Part shown: positions 15,971 to 23,671 of the stretch, piece after piece
How positions within the stretch are numbered: position 1 is the stretch's first letter
Layout of the letters: every line of letters begins with the position of its first letter
From: Candidatus Pedobacter colombiensis
Lineage (GTDB): Bacteria; Bacteroidota; Bacteroidia; Sphingobacteriales; Sphingobacteriaceae
Length of the DNA stretch: 64,000 nucleotides
NCBI GenBank assembly: GCA_029202485.1
Contig: CP119313.1
Location: 558,001 to 622,000, forward strand
Direction: 5' to 3'
The notes under the pieces: generated by a model
What the model was told of the DNA's origin: nothing
The model's database searches: none
The model's input: only the letters and a program-made list of their open reading frames with translations
Program-made: the position numbers and the translations under genes

Positions 15971-16733
15971 TGTAAACCTTTGTTTCTTCATATCTGGAGG
16001 CTACAATAATTTCTGTACCATTTGCATGCTGTGTAAATAAATCGGACACCAGTTCCGGACAATTGTTGTCTTTAGAAAGGTGAGCCAATAGCAGGTGTGT
16101 CATGAACGCCGGTTTATGGCTTGTAAAGAGTTCCAGTGCCTGCTTGTTGGACAGGTGACCTCTTCCTCCGCTGATGCGTTTTTTTAAAAAGTACGGGTAG
16201 GCACTTTTTTGCAGCAGTTCATCATCGTAATTGGCTTCTAGAAATGCGGCATGGCATTGTTGAAAGTGGTAGGTGAGCTGTTCGCAGGTTGCTCCTATAT
16301 CAGTAAATACGCCAACTTTGGTTTTACCACAGGTAATGACAAAGCTGTAAGGTTCCGAAGCATCATGTATTTTAGGAAACCCCGTAACCTGAAGGCCGCC
16401 TATTTGTACCTGAGTGTCGTAGTGTAACTGCCTGATTAAGTCTTCCCTGAGGTTAAACCTGCAGCCTGCTAAAGTGCCAGGATTGATATAGATGGGTAAA
16501 TTATATTTCGCAGCGAGGTTAGCCAGGCCTTTAATGTGGTCTGTGTGTTCGTGTGAAATAAATATGGCCTTTACCTTTTGCATGGAAAGGCCTAGTCTTA
16601 GCATTCTTTTCTCTGTCTCCCTGCACGATATCCCGGCATCAACAAGTATAGCTTCTTTGCTGTTGCCAACATAGTAGCAATTTCCGTTGCTGCCGGAGTT
16701 TAAGGAGGCTATAAAAAGATGATTACAATCCAT
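15930..16733 (-). CDS. MBL-fold metallo-hydrolase, YycJ/WalJ-like
   Basis: A cytoplasmic metallo-beta-lactamase-fold hydrolase of about 267 residues. The start 'LFIASLNSGSNGNCYYVGN' and the metal-binding motif 'ISHEHTDHIKGL' are typical of the YycJ/WalJ single-domain subgroup, a probable nuclease group linked to DNA repair or cell-wall homeostasis. Further metal ligands are expected in 'GHLSNKQALEL' and 'MTHLLLAHLS'. The longer in-frame start at 16757 would add MLKSQPEP and overlap the upstream gene by 35 bases; the ATG at 16733 overlaps by 11 and fits the family better. It is the last gene of a three-gene reverse-strand run. Confidence 0.85.
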   Translation of the reverse strand: MDCNHLFIASLNSGSNGNCYYVGNSKEAILVDAGISCRETEKRMLRLGLSMQKVKAIFISHEHTDHIKGLANLAAKYNLPIYINPGTLAGCRFNLREDLIRQLHYDTQVQIGGLQVTGFPKIHDASEPYSFVITCGKTKVGVFTDIGATCEQLTYHFQQCHAAFLEANYDDELLQKSAYPYFLKKRISGGRGHLSNKQALELFTSHKPAFMTHLLLAHLSKDNNCPELVSDLFTQHANGTEIIVASRYEETKVYTIFEPEPAVVHSS

Positions 16734-17523
16734 TGGCTCTGGCTGTGATTTCAGCAATGTCTAAAACCTTTACATTCTGATCCTGATCTTTCATCTTTAC
16801 CCCATCGCTAAGCATGGTCATGCAAAAAGGGCATGATGCAGCAATCACCTGTGGTTGGGTTTCAAGGGCTTCTTCAATTCTTTCAATGTTGATGTCTTTG
16901 TTTCCTTTTTCAGGTTCTTTAAACATCTGTGCACCACCAGCCCCGCAGCATAGTCCGTTGGTTTTACAGCGTTTCATTTCTACGAGCTGTGCATCCAGTG
17001 CTTCTAACGCTTTTCTTGGAGCTTCATATACATCGTTTCCACGGCCTAAGTAACATGGGTCATGATAAGTAATCTTTTTACCTTTAAAACTCTCTCCGCC
17101 CTCAGCTTTAAGCTTGCCCTCGTCAATAAGTTGCTGTATGAGTTGGGTGTGGTGTATTACATCGTAATTGCCACCTAATCCCGGATATTCATTTTTTATG
17201 GTGTTGAAACAGTGTGGACAACCAGTAACGATTTTTTTGATGTTGTAGCCATTGAGTACTTCTATGTTGGTCATAGCCTGCATTTGAAACAGGAATTCAT
17301 TTCCTGCTCGCTTGGCCGGATCACCAGTACAGCTTTCTTCTGTACCAAGTACAGCATATTTTAAACCAACATGATGTAATATTTTGCAGATGTCACGTGT
17401 GGTTTTTTGTGCTCTTTCATCATAGCTACCAGCGCAGCCTACCCAAAATAAAATTTCAGGTTCTTCGCCTTTGGCTATCATTTCTGCCATTGTCGGCACT
17501 TCAAAATTTAGTTGTGCGCTCAT
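16723..17523 (-). CDS. (Fe-S)-binding protein with CCG domains (HdrB/HdrD/GlpC-like)
   Basis: A 266-residue cysteine-rich protein with two CCG-type domains, as in heterodisulfide reductase subunit B/D, GlpC and LutA. The first has 'FWVGCAGSYD' and 'VTGCPHCFNTIKNEYPG'. The second has 'YHDPCYLGRGND', 'GLCCGAGGAQMF' and 'ASCPFCMTML'. These motifs usually bind a non-cubane iron-sulfur cluster used in electron transfer or thiol chemistry. The upstream gene (66-base gap) encodes a membrane protein with two 4Fe-4S sites, so the two probably form one Hdr-like electron-transfer complex. The electron donor is not shown by the sequence. Confidence 0.88.
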   Translation of the reverse strand: MSAQLNFEVPTMAEMIAKGEEPEILFWVGCAGSYDERAQKTTRDICKILHHVGLKYAVLGTEESCTGDPAKRAGNEFLFQMQAMTNIEVLNGYNIKKIVTGCPHCFNTIKNEYPGLGGNYDVIHHTQLIQQLIDEGKLKAEGGESFKGKKITYHDPCYLGRGNDVYEAPRKALEALDAQLVEMKRCKTNGLCCGAGGAQMFKEPEKGNKDINIERIEEALETQPQVIAASCPFCMTMLSDGVKMKDQDQNVKVLDIAEITARANGL

Positions 17524-17589
17524 ATATTGATTTTTAAGCTATTTCTTTAAATCTTTAATCTTTGCTCTTGGTTCCTTGCTCTTGGTTCC

Positions 17590-18885
17590 CTAATCCTCCT
17601 TAGCCCAATTAAATCTGTCGGCTGGAGAATATTTCCATGGTGCTCCGTTATTTTCAATGTTACCCAACATAGCATTGATACTTGCAGGAGATTGTGATTC
17701 TTCCATTACTGCGTATCTTCTCAAGTCGGTAATAATAGCCAGAGGGTCGATATTGATTGGACAAGCTTGTGTGCAGGCATTGCAGCTGGTACAAGCCCAT
17801 ATTTCTTCTCTGCTGATATAATCGTCAATTAAAGATTTACCATCGTCAAGCCCCTTGCCACCTTTGTCCAGACTTCTGCCCACTTCTTCCATTCTATCGC
17901 GGGTATCCATCATGATTTTACGTGGTGACAATAGTTTTCCGGTAATATTGGCCGGACAAACGGAAGTACATCTTCCACACTCTGTACAGGTATAGGCGTT
18001 CATGAGATTAACCCAGGTTAAATCGTTTACATCTTTTGCTCCGAAGCGACCTGGCGCGGCTTCGGGAGGTGTAAATGAAGGATCTAGCATCGCTTTTACT
18101 TCATTGGTTACACTTTGCATATTTGTAAACTCACCTTTTGGTTCCAGGTTAGAGAAATAAGTATTTGGAAAGGCAAATATGATGTGGAAATGCTTAGAGT
18201 AGGGTAGGTAATTTAAGAAAGCAAATATGCCTACAATATGGAACCACCAGCAGGTCCTTTCTATTACAATCAGGCCAGCTTCTGTATTTGGTAAAAGATT
18301 ATGCAGAAATTGGCTTACCGGAAATGCACCGGCAATAATGTAATGACTTGCGCCCATAGCCTGCAATTTGGAGTCTGCTGCATTCAAGAACAAGAAGGCC
18401 GTCATCAATAAGATTTCAGAGATCAGGATATAGTTGGCATCTGATCTTGGCCAGCTTTTCATTTCAACGCCACTAAATCTTTTTAGTTTGATGATGTTTC
18501 TTCTGATTAAGAAGATGGCACAGGCTAGCCATACGCCTAAGGCAAGAAATTCAAATGAGCCTATAAGGACATCATAAAAGATACCCAAGCCTCCAAATAC
18601 ACGGTGTGTACCAAAGATTCCGTCGATCATGATCTCTAATACTTCGAGATTGATGATTACGAAGCCTGCATATACAATGAGGTGTAGGAAGGCCGGAATG
18701 GGACGGAAAAACATTTTCGTTTGTCCGAATGCAACTTTGAGCATGGTCATTAGCCTTTTTTGAGGTTGGTCTGACCGGTCTACGGCTCTTCCGAAGCGAA
18801 TGTTGCGGATAACTTTCTTTACGTTATAGCTAAATAGGGCTATTGCAGCCAGTGTGATGGCTATGAATAGGATTTGTGACACCAT
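17590..18885 (-). CDS. membrane-bound 4Fe-4S dicluster protein, HdrE/HdrC-like fusion
   Basis: A 431-residue protein that joins a membrane domain to a ferredoxin domain. The first 260 residues contain about six hydrophobic segments with histidines typical of a NarI/HdrE-like heme b anchor ('IPAFLHLIVYAGFVIINLEV', 'CWWFHIVGIFAFLNYLPYSK'). The C-terminal part carries two 4Fe-4S motifs, 'CTECGRCTSVCP' (about residue 298) and 'CTSCNACTQACP' (about 366). With the CCG protein encoded downstream it would make a quinone-linked electron-transfer module. The gene stands just upstream of a tRNA-Phe on the opposite strand, with about 200 bases between. Confidence 0.88.
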   Translation of the reverse strand: MVSQILFIAITLAAIALFSYNVKKVIRNIRFGRAVDRSDQPQKRLMTMLKVAFGQTKMFFRPIPAFLHLIVYAGFVIINLEVLEIMIDGIFGTHRVFGGLGIFYDVLIGSFEFLALGVWLACAIFLIRRNIIKLKRFSGVEMKSWPRSDANYILISEILLMTAFLFLNAADSKLQAMGASHYIIAGAFPVSQFLHNLLPNTEAGLIVIERTCWWFHIVGIFAFLNYLPYSKHFHIIFAFPNTYFSNLEPKGEFTNMQSVTNEVKAMLDPSFTPPEAAPGRFGAKDVNDLTWVNLMNAYTCTECGRCTSVCPANITGKLLSPRKIMMDTRDRMEEVGRSLDKGGKGLDDGKSLIDDYISREEIWACTSCNACTQACPINIDPLAIITDLRRYAVMEESQSPASINAMLGNIENNGAPWKYSPADRFNWAKED

Positions 18886-19006
18886 TTGAATATCTCTTAT
18901 CGTGAGGCTAAGTTAAAGTATTTCGTTTAAAACAGATTATTATGCATGCATAAAGTTGAAAATTTAGATCAGATTTAAATAAAATCGTATTATTTTTAAA
19001 AAAGAT

Positions 19007-19036
19007 TTTGCTTTTCAAAAAAAGACACTACATTTG
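19007..19036 (+). promoter_or_regulatory. promoter of tRNA-Phe copy 1
   Basis: TTTG at 19007-19010, an 18-base spacer, and TACATTTG at 19029-19036 match the Bacteroidota -33/-7 consensus. Confidence 0.7.
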
Positions 19037-19054
19037 CACTCCCAACCGAGGGGG

Positions 19055-19074
19055 ACATGATTATGAAATCATGT
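19055..19074 (+). other. conserved hairpin in the tRNA-Phe 5' leader, copy 1
   Basis: ACATGATT pairs with AATCATGT across a 4-base loop, 11 bases before the mature tRNA. The same 8-bp stem with a changed loop is present in the leader of copy 2. It may guide 5' processing of the precursor. Confidence 0.5.
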
Positions 19075-19085
19075 TTAAATAAGAT

Positions 19086-19158
19086 GGTACGGTAGCTCAG
19101 TCGGTAGAGCAATGGACTGAAAATCCATGTGTCGCCGGTTCGATCCCGGCCCATACCA
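19086..19158 (+). tRNA. tRNA-Phe (GAA), copy 1
   Basis: A 73-base tRNA with D-stem GCTC/GAGC, anticodon stem ATGGA/TCCAT, loop CTGAAAA (anticodon GAA) and T-arm GCCGG-TTCGATC-CCGGC. The CCA end is not encoded. The acceptor stem GGTACGG/CCATACC has one C-A mismatch at 5-68. It is followed by a terminator. Confidence 0.96.
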
Positions 19159-19162
19159 CTGC

Positions 19163-19199
19163 AAAAAGGCTCAATTTCACACGAAATTGGGCCTTTTTT
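19163..19199 (+). terminator. terminator after tRNA-Phe copy 1
   Basis: AAAAAGGCTCAATTTC pairs with GAAATTGGGCCTTTTTT around a 4-base loop, ending in a T-run. Confidence 0.85.
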
Positions 19200-19389
19200 G
19201 CGTGCGCCGGGCGTGGCGTTAACTATAGGGGATCAATGCCAAATGCTGGGGAGAGAATATGTTTTTTTGATTTTAAATATACAGTTTCCTGTGGTTGCGC
19301 CTATATTTATCATTCAAAAAGGAAAAGCAATACTCAAACGAACACCATTAAACGGGAGTGTCAAGTGAACTGTATTGGTGTATAATATA

Positions 19390-19470
19390 TACTGGTCTCC
19401 TACTGGTCTTGTACTGCTATTATACTGGTATGCTACTGCTTTACTAGTATAATAGCAGTATAATAGCAGT
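19390..19470. repeat. 11-bp-period repeat array with internal perfect inverted repeat
   Basis: Five forward units of 11 bases, each starting TACTGS (TACTGGTCTCC, TACTGGTCTTG, TACTGCTATTA, TACTGGTATGC, TACTGCTTTAC), are followed by two to three units of the reverse complement type (TAGTATAATAG, CAGTATAATAG, then CAGT). ACTGCTATTATACT at 19413-19426 and AGTATAATAGCAGT at 19446-19459 are a perfect 14-bp inverted repeat. The period is close to one helical turn. Confidence 0.7.
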
Positions 19471-19772
19471 TTAAATATAAATAGAGGATAGTATATGTAT
19501 TAACTCAATGCAATCACCCAATATTGTTTGCTACTAAATACATGCCATATCTTCCTACTGAGGGTGAGCAGATTGCTGAAATAGAATGTGAAAAGATAAA
19601 GTGGTAATCAAAATTAAAAGAAAGCAGTGTTTGGAAGCTTATGCTTCGTTTCCTTTAAGAATTTATGGCATTGATCCGATTTAATGCATATTTTGGGGTT
19701 CGGGCTAAAAACAGAAAAATCACCCAATCATTTTATTTGCATGGTTTTATGTGGTTTCGTTACTATTCTCTG

Positions 19773-19797
19773 TGATCCCCGCTGGGATTCGAACCTA
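19773..19797 (-). pseudogene. tRNA 3'-end-like fragment
   Basis: On the reverse strand the sequence reads GGTTCGAATCCCAGCGGGGA and on, which resembles a T-loop (TTCGAAT) with the 3' side of a T-stem and acceptor. No matching 5' half is visible. Such fragments are often left at the far attachment site of elements that integrate into tRNA genes. This is a tentative reading. Confidence 0.35.
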
Positions 19798-20485
19798 ATA
19801 CAAAAATTAGCGATTAGGCAGTATATGGATGGTTTTGAAATTCGACTCCCCGAATAACGCACCTTTTTTTTAATAGAGAATAGCTGCAAATGCTATGATA
19901 TAAATGAATGAAATATCTCACTTTTTTCAAAATATACACTCCGAATTTGTGCAAATTTTTTAATTATATCGTATGAAATAAGCCCTGCAACTTTTATATA
20001 TTTAGTCCTTTTACACGGCTATTTTGTAGCTGATACAGTAATTTGATTAATGACTGATTTTTTTTAACTTAACACATTAGTGCTATTATTATTCCAAACA
20101 CATTTGCCTAGCCGCATTAAAAGTTTTAGATAAAATCCTCACCATCTCTGGTTCTAGTTTTTCAATAACTACTGTTTCAGATATATAAATTTATACATTT
20201 CTTTTTTGCTATTCGTTTACCTAAGCATTTACTGTTTTTTTATGTAAACTAAAAAGTGAAGAGAAATCATTGCCATCCAACCACTTATCATTGTAGTCCC
20301 GATTATCATCAATAAAATAGTAATACTAGCTAAAATATGTAGTAACAAACTTGCGCTTTGTGAGTATGCTTTACCTGAAATTCTACTCGTAAACGCATCA
20401 CAACAAAACATAAATACCTAATTGATAGAATTCACATGCAGTATTCTACACTTTTAAAATTCAACATACATTTATATATTTGGGA

Positions 20486-21148
20486 GTTGTGTGCTATTAG
20501 CGGACACAGCATTGAATGAACGGTCTCGACAAGCAAATAAATCCGACATTCCGCCCCCTAACGGGACACACCAGCGTAGCCGAAAACTGCATATTGAAAG
20601 AGTAGGCAAAAAAATATTTAAATGAAAAAACTGTTATTAAGCTCTGCCGTATTATTATTATTTTCTGTTTCCATGCTTTTATTCCAAATAAGCTGTAAAA
20701 AAGAGGTAAGTGCACAATCAAACATTTACACCCTTTCTCCTGCATCAACTTCAAAATTGGGTGGTATTATAGTTGGTAATGGACTTAGCGTAACAAGCGA
20801 CGGAACACTATCTGTAAGCTCTACAAGTAATTCATCACGATTAAACAAAATAATATACACAAAAAGACCCTCAAATTCATCATCCAATGAATTTTGGTCA
20901 GCAAACTACGACGGAACCAACCAGAAAAAAATTAATATTTCACTTCCAACTAACTTAACTCTTGGTGACAATGTTGAATTAAGCCCCGACGGATTATTAT
21001 TAATTTTTCAAGTATATGACAACAAAGGCAAAGCCCATATTTATTCTTGCAACGTTGATGGATCTAATGTGAAATTGATTATTGACGGAAGTTCTTCAGC
21101 TGATGAAGGAGTGAGACTTACAGGAGCTTATTAATAAGAGCACACAAC
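20486..21148. repeat. inverted repeats bounding a single-gene segment
   Basis: GTTGTGTGCTATTA at 20486-20499 and TAATAAGAGCACACAAC at 21132-21148 are inverted copies of each other apart from two extra bases. Between them lies only the lipoprotein gene 20622-21134, whose stop codon is inside the right repeat. The left flank (about 20500-20600) is noticeably richer in GC than the surroundings. The arrangement resembles a mobile gene cassette; no recombinase is present. Confidence 0.45.
20622..21134 (+). CDS. lipoprotein with TolB-like repeat, unknown function
   Basis: A 170-residue predicted lipoprotein. The signal peptide ends in 'LLFQISCKKEV', with the lipobox Cys near residue 25. The mature part has a Ser/Thr-rich region ('SVTSDGTLSVSSTSNSS') and then two TolB/WD-like blades: 'IIYTKRPSNSSSNEFWSANY' with 'DGTNQKKI', and 'LSPDGLLLIFQVYDNKGKAH' with 'YSCNVDGSNVKLI'. 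A complete propeller would need more blades, so the protein is either a short variant or a truncated one. It is the only credible gene between the two tRNA-Phe copies and lies within the inverted repeats at 20486 and 21132, suggesting it was acquired. Confidence 0.65.
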   Translation: MKKLLLSSAVLLLFSVSMLLFQISCKKEVSAQSNIYTLSPASTSKLGGIIVGNGLSVTSDGTLSVSSTSNSSRLNKIIYTKRPSNSSSNEFWSANYDGTNQKKINISLPTNLTLGDNVELSPDGLLLIFQVYDNKGKAHIYSCNVDGSNVKLIIDGSSSADEGVRLTGAY

Positions 21149-21649
21149 ACAGGTTTTGCAATCTTTTTGGGCGAAGTGTACTTTTCGAGTTCAATAATCT
21201 TTTAAGTTAGTGGTTTGTTAGCTGTTTTTACTAGTCATCATTCCCATACCCTTCATTATAAATATTTTCCGCACTGTAGTGTGATCTTTTATCTGAAATA
21301 AGAAAAGGTTTGGATAACGTTTTAGAAAATTTCAAATTGAAAGAATTGGAACAGTAGTAAGATTCCATGTTTTGCCATTAAAAGTTAGAATTTTGTTGCT
21401 GTATACTTGGACTATAGTTGGACTTTTATACTAAGCAGATGGGTTTCGGTGTATAGCTTTTTTAGGAATCGACACAGTGGGAGCAGTTAGCTGTTGAGCT
21501 CCAAATTCATGAAAAAGTAATTTCTGGAATGATGAAAGACTTTAACCTTTTGAGCAGTGAAGTGTAGTGTTTTTAAAAATTAATTATGTGAGAACGAGCG
21601 ATTAAAGATTATTTCGCTCGTTAGCATATGTTGTTAACAGAAAAGGTAT
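21149..21649. other. gene-free stretch before tRNA-Phe copy 2
   Basis: About 500 AT-rich bases with no supported gene, repeat or RNA that I can recognise. Confidence 0.5.
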
Positions 21650-21657
21650 TACATTTG
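21650..21657 (+). promoter_or_regulatory. -7 box of tRNA-Phe copy 2
   Basis: TACATTTG is identical to the -7 box of copy 1 and at the same distance from the tRNA. The -33 element is weaker (TTG at 21631-21633, 16 bases upstream). Confidence 0.6.
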
Positions 21658-21675
21658 CAATCCCAACCGAGGGGA

Positions 21676-21695
21676 ACATGATTACGAAATCATGT
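21676..21695 (+). other. conserved hairpin in the tRNA-Phe 5' leader, copy 2
   Basis: The same 8-bp stem (ACATGATT/AATCATGT) as in copy 1, with loop ACGA instead of ATGA, again 11 bases before the tRNA. Confidence 0.5.
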
Positions 21696-21706
21696 TTAAA
21701 TAAGAT

Positions 21707-21779
21707 GGTACGGTAGCTCAGTCGGTAGAGCAATGGACTGAAAATCCATGTGTCGCCGGTTCGATCCCGGCCCATACCA
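21707..21779 (+). tRNA. tRNA-Phe (GAA), copy 2
   Basis: Identical over all 73 bases to the copy at 19086, including the C5-A68 acceptor mismatch. The leader and -7 box are also nearly identical, but the terminator is different. The duplication therefore covers roughly -57 to +73 and not the downstream side. Confidence 0.96.
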
Positions 21780-21785
21780 CTTCCG

Positions 21786-21822
21786 AAAAAAGGCCTTCTT
21801 TCATAAGAAAAAGGCCTTTTTT
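21786..21822 (+). terminator. terminator after tRNA-Phe copy 2
   Basis: AAAAAAGGCCTTCTTTC pairs with GAAAAAGGCCTTTTTT across a short loop and ends in a T-run. It also lies before the convergent HEPN gene. Confidence 0.85.
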
Positions 21823-21842
21823 AATGGATTATGACTGTCTTG

Positions 21843-22735
21843 CTAATTGGAGACACTGGCTGGGTTAACAAATTCATTATATCGCATGGCCTGTTGCGCT
21901 AATTGTGCTATATTCTCTTCACACATTACTTTGGCAAGTGCTACAAACTCTGTAACCTTATTATATAAAAGCCAAGAGTCATCTTCGGAAACGTTAAAAG
22001 TATCTTTGTATCTCGCTGCCGAATAACTTTTAAGTAATATTTCAAAAAGCCTTTCGTCATCAGGGCTGCCAGATAGGAACATTTTAATGGGGGCATCAGA
22101 AAAGCAGCAGCACAGCCTTAAAAGGCGGTGTAAATTATGAATATCTGATCTATAGGCCAGATGCACCCTGATCAGCGCAATACAGGTTTGTTCTACAACT
22201 TGATGCAGCATAAATACACATACATTATGCTGTTCAGTAATGATGCACTCGTGTGCTCCGGTTAAGAAACCATCTGCTAATATCATTCTGTGGTTGAAAT
22301 GTGCTCTTGCTTTTATAGCTGCCTCAGTTGGAATAAAACGATTGGGGAAATCAAAAGTTGTCATTCCATTATGGCTATAAATTAATGTAGCCGTGCTGCA
22401 AACCGTAATAAAAAAGCGATTATTAGCCATAATAGCTTCCTCAATGGTTTCTTTCCCGTGACTGAGGATTGTAATTGTACCTGTTTGTAATTTCCATTTG
22501 TAAAATCCTGTATCTCATGTTCAATTCGTGTGTTACTATCAGTAATTAGCAGCAAGCAATAATTACAATGAAAGGTTGCGGCTTTTTCTTTAAAACAGCC
22601 CTGATCACCTTGGGTGTAACTGTTTTTAAAAAAGCTAAAGATTTGAAGAGGCTTGAACTTTTGGACAAGCTGATGGATAAACTCTCTAAAGTAAATCGCA
22701 TGATCTTCTTTTTGTGATAAAATTTGTAGTTCCAT
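21843..22735 (-). pseudogene. HEPN-domain protein, frameshifted
   Basis: Two overlapping reverse-strand frames together encode one protein of about 297 residues. The first part starts at 22735 (MELQILSQKEDHAIYFREF) and runs to 'DFTNGNYKQ'. The second continues as 'GTITILSHGKETIEEAIMA' and on to the end at 21843. It holds a clear HEPN domain ('HQVVEQTCIALIRVHLAY', 'HNLHRLLRLC', 'LFEILLKSYSAARYKDTF'). The join needs one extra base near 22480, where a GGG would restore the frame (now GG). HEPN proteins are often RNases or partners of nucleotidyltransferases, and the N-terminal half here looks NTase-derived. Whether this is a real mutation or a sequencing error cannot be told from one sequence. 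Confidence 0.75.
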
Positions 22736-22813
22736 ATTGATCTCATTTAATTGGTGACAGTTTAAATGAGTCTTGGGTGCTGGAGATTGATACATTTGGG
22801 ATCTGCCAACCGT

Positions 22814-22954
22814 GGCAATTAAAGTTTCTGAAGCCTTACGTTAACACGGAATTACAGCAGACCCCAAATCTATCTCGATATACAAATATAGCATATCTAC
22901 ACATAGATTATGGGTTAACTGCTGTCTTGCGTTAACGGCTTCAGAAAGTTTGCC
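22814..22954. repeat. 141-bp imperfect palindrome between divergent genes
   Basis: The two halves pair in a ladder of stems separated by small internal loops: GGCAA/TTGCC at the ends, then TTTCTGAAGCC/GGCTTCAGAAA (11 bp perfect, 22825-22835 with 22937-22947), GTTAAC/GTTAAC, CAGCAG/CTGCTG, CCC/GGG, ATCTAT/ATAGAT and GATAT/ATATC. It fills most of the gap between the HEPN gene and the 23131 gene. It could be a short non-autonomous repeat element, a structured RNA or a large operator. Confidence 0.65.
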
Positions 22955-23075
22955 GCAAGACTCTTAAAAAAAATTAACTAGACATTAACCTTATCTAACT
23001 GCTTGTCATACTTTTAATCATAAGCGAATGTAATTATTAAATCGACAACTTCCAAATATTGATAGATAAACACCC

Positions 23076-23083
23076 TAATTTTG
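23076..23083 (+). promoter_or_regulatory. candidate -7 box for the 23131 gene
   Basis: TAATTTTG fits TAnnTTTG and would give a leader of about 40 bases. The -33 element is not clear. Confidence 0.35.
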
Positions 23084-23130
23084 GAGCCTTAACTATGTGT
23101 ATTATTCATAAGCTTTAAGAAAATTTGTAT

Positions 23131-23499
23131 ATGAGTGATTCAATAGGTGAGTATCTGAGGTTAAGGCTTAGAAGTAAAAACATTTTAAATAAAGATGCTG
23201 CCGCTTATATCGGTCTATCTGAATCGGCTTTTGACAAAGTGCTGAAGCTTGACGATATATATCCTTCTAGGTTAATTAAGCTATCAGGACTACTACAAGA
23301 AAACCTCTTGGAGTATTATCACACACTCGAACCATTAAAAGCACTTTTAGAAGCTGAAAAAAAAGTACAGGAAGATTCTCTGCGTTTGCTTACAGATAAA
23401 ATCGAATTGCAAAAGCAGGTGATTGATAATAAGGAAGAGTTGTTGATGACGCAACGTAAATATATTGAGGAATTGGAGACACGTCTTAAAAATAAATAA
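23131..23499 (+). CDS. small HTH-like / coiled-coil protein
   Basis: A 122-residue cytoplasmic protein. Residues 1-65 resemble an XRE-type helix-turn-helix ('NKDAAAYIGLSESAFDKVLK'). The C-terminal half is a highly charged coiled coil ('LEAEKKVQEDSLRLLTDKIE' and the segment after it). Similar small proteins are found in Bacteroidota as phage- or element-type regulators. I choose ATG 23131 over the TTG at 23125. It is divergent from the HEPN gene across the large palindrome, and no downstream partner is close. A regulatory role is inferred from the fold pattern only. Confidence 0.6.
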   Translation: MSDSIGEYLRLRLRSKNILNKDAAAYIGLSESAFDKVLKLDDIYPSRLIKLSGLLQENLLEYYHTLEPLKALLEAEKKVQEDSLRLLTDKIELQKQVIDNKEELLMTQRKYIEELETRLKNK

Positions 23500-23671
23500 G
23501 CTTAACTGGTTTTCAGTAGAGCGTTTAATAAGCGTTAGATATTGTGTTACCCAATAAATAATTAAAAATTATCAATTTCTACTTTTTATTGGTAACTAAT
23601 TAATTTATTGTTGATATTCATCCGGGATTGCTTTTATGGGTTGCAAGTTTTTAATTATTTATTAATAAAAA

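Larger units (their letters stand above)
19200..20485. other. AT-rich gene-poor stretch between tRNA-Phe copies
   Basis: No convincing gene lies in these 1.3 kb. Reading frames up to about 60 codons exist on both strands but lack support; the best (20229-20411, reverse strand) encodes a hydrophobic 60-residue peptide without recognisable features. What can be seen is an 11-bp-period repeat array (19390-19470) and a tRNA 3'-end-like fragment (19773-19797), both listed separately. Base composition is more AT-rich than in the flanking genes. It looks like the eroded remains of an inserted segment. Confidence 0.5.

Noticed and set aside
19390..19470. CRISPR array
   Set aside because: The units are 11 bases, directly adjacent, with no spacers, and no cas genes are in the window.
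20229..20411. Reverse-strand 60-residue hydrophobic reading frame as a small membrane protein
   Set aside because: AT-rich surroundings, no promoter or partner and no recognisable family; likely chance.
19086..21779. Active integrative element in tRNA-Phe
   Set aside because: No integrase, excisionase or relaxase gene is found, and the whole tRNA with its promoter is duplicated rather than just a 3' end.
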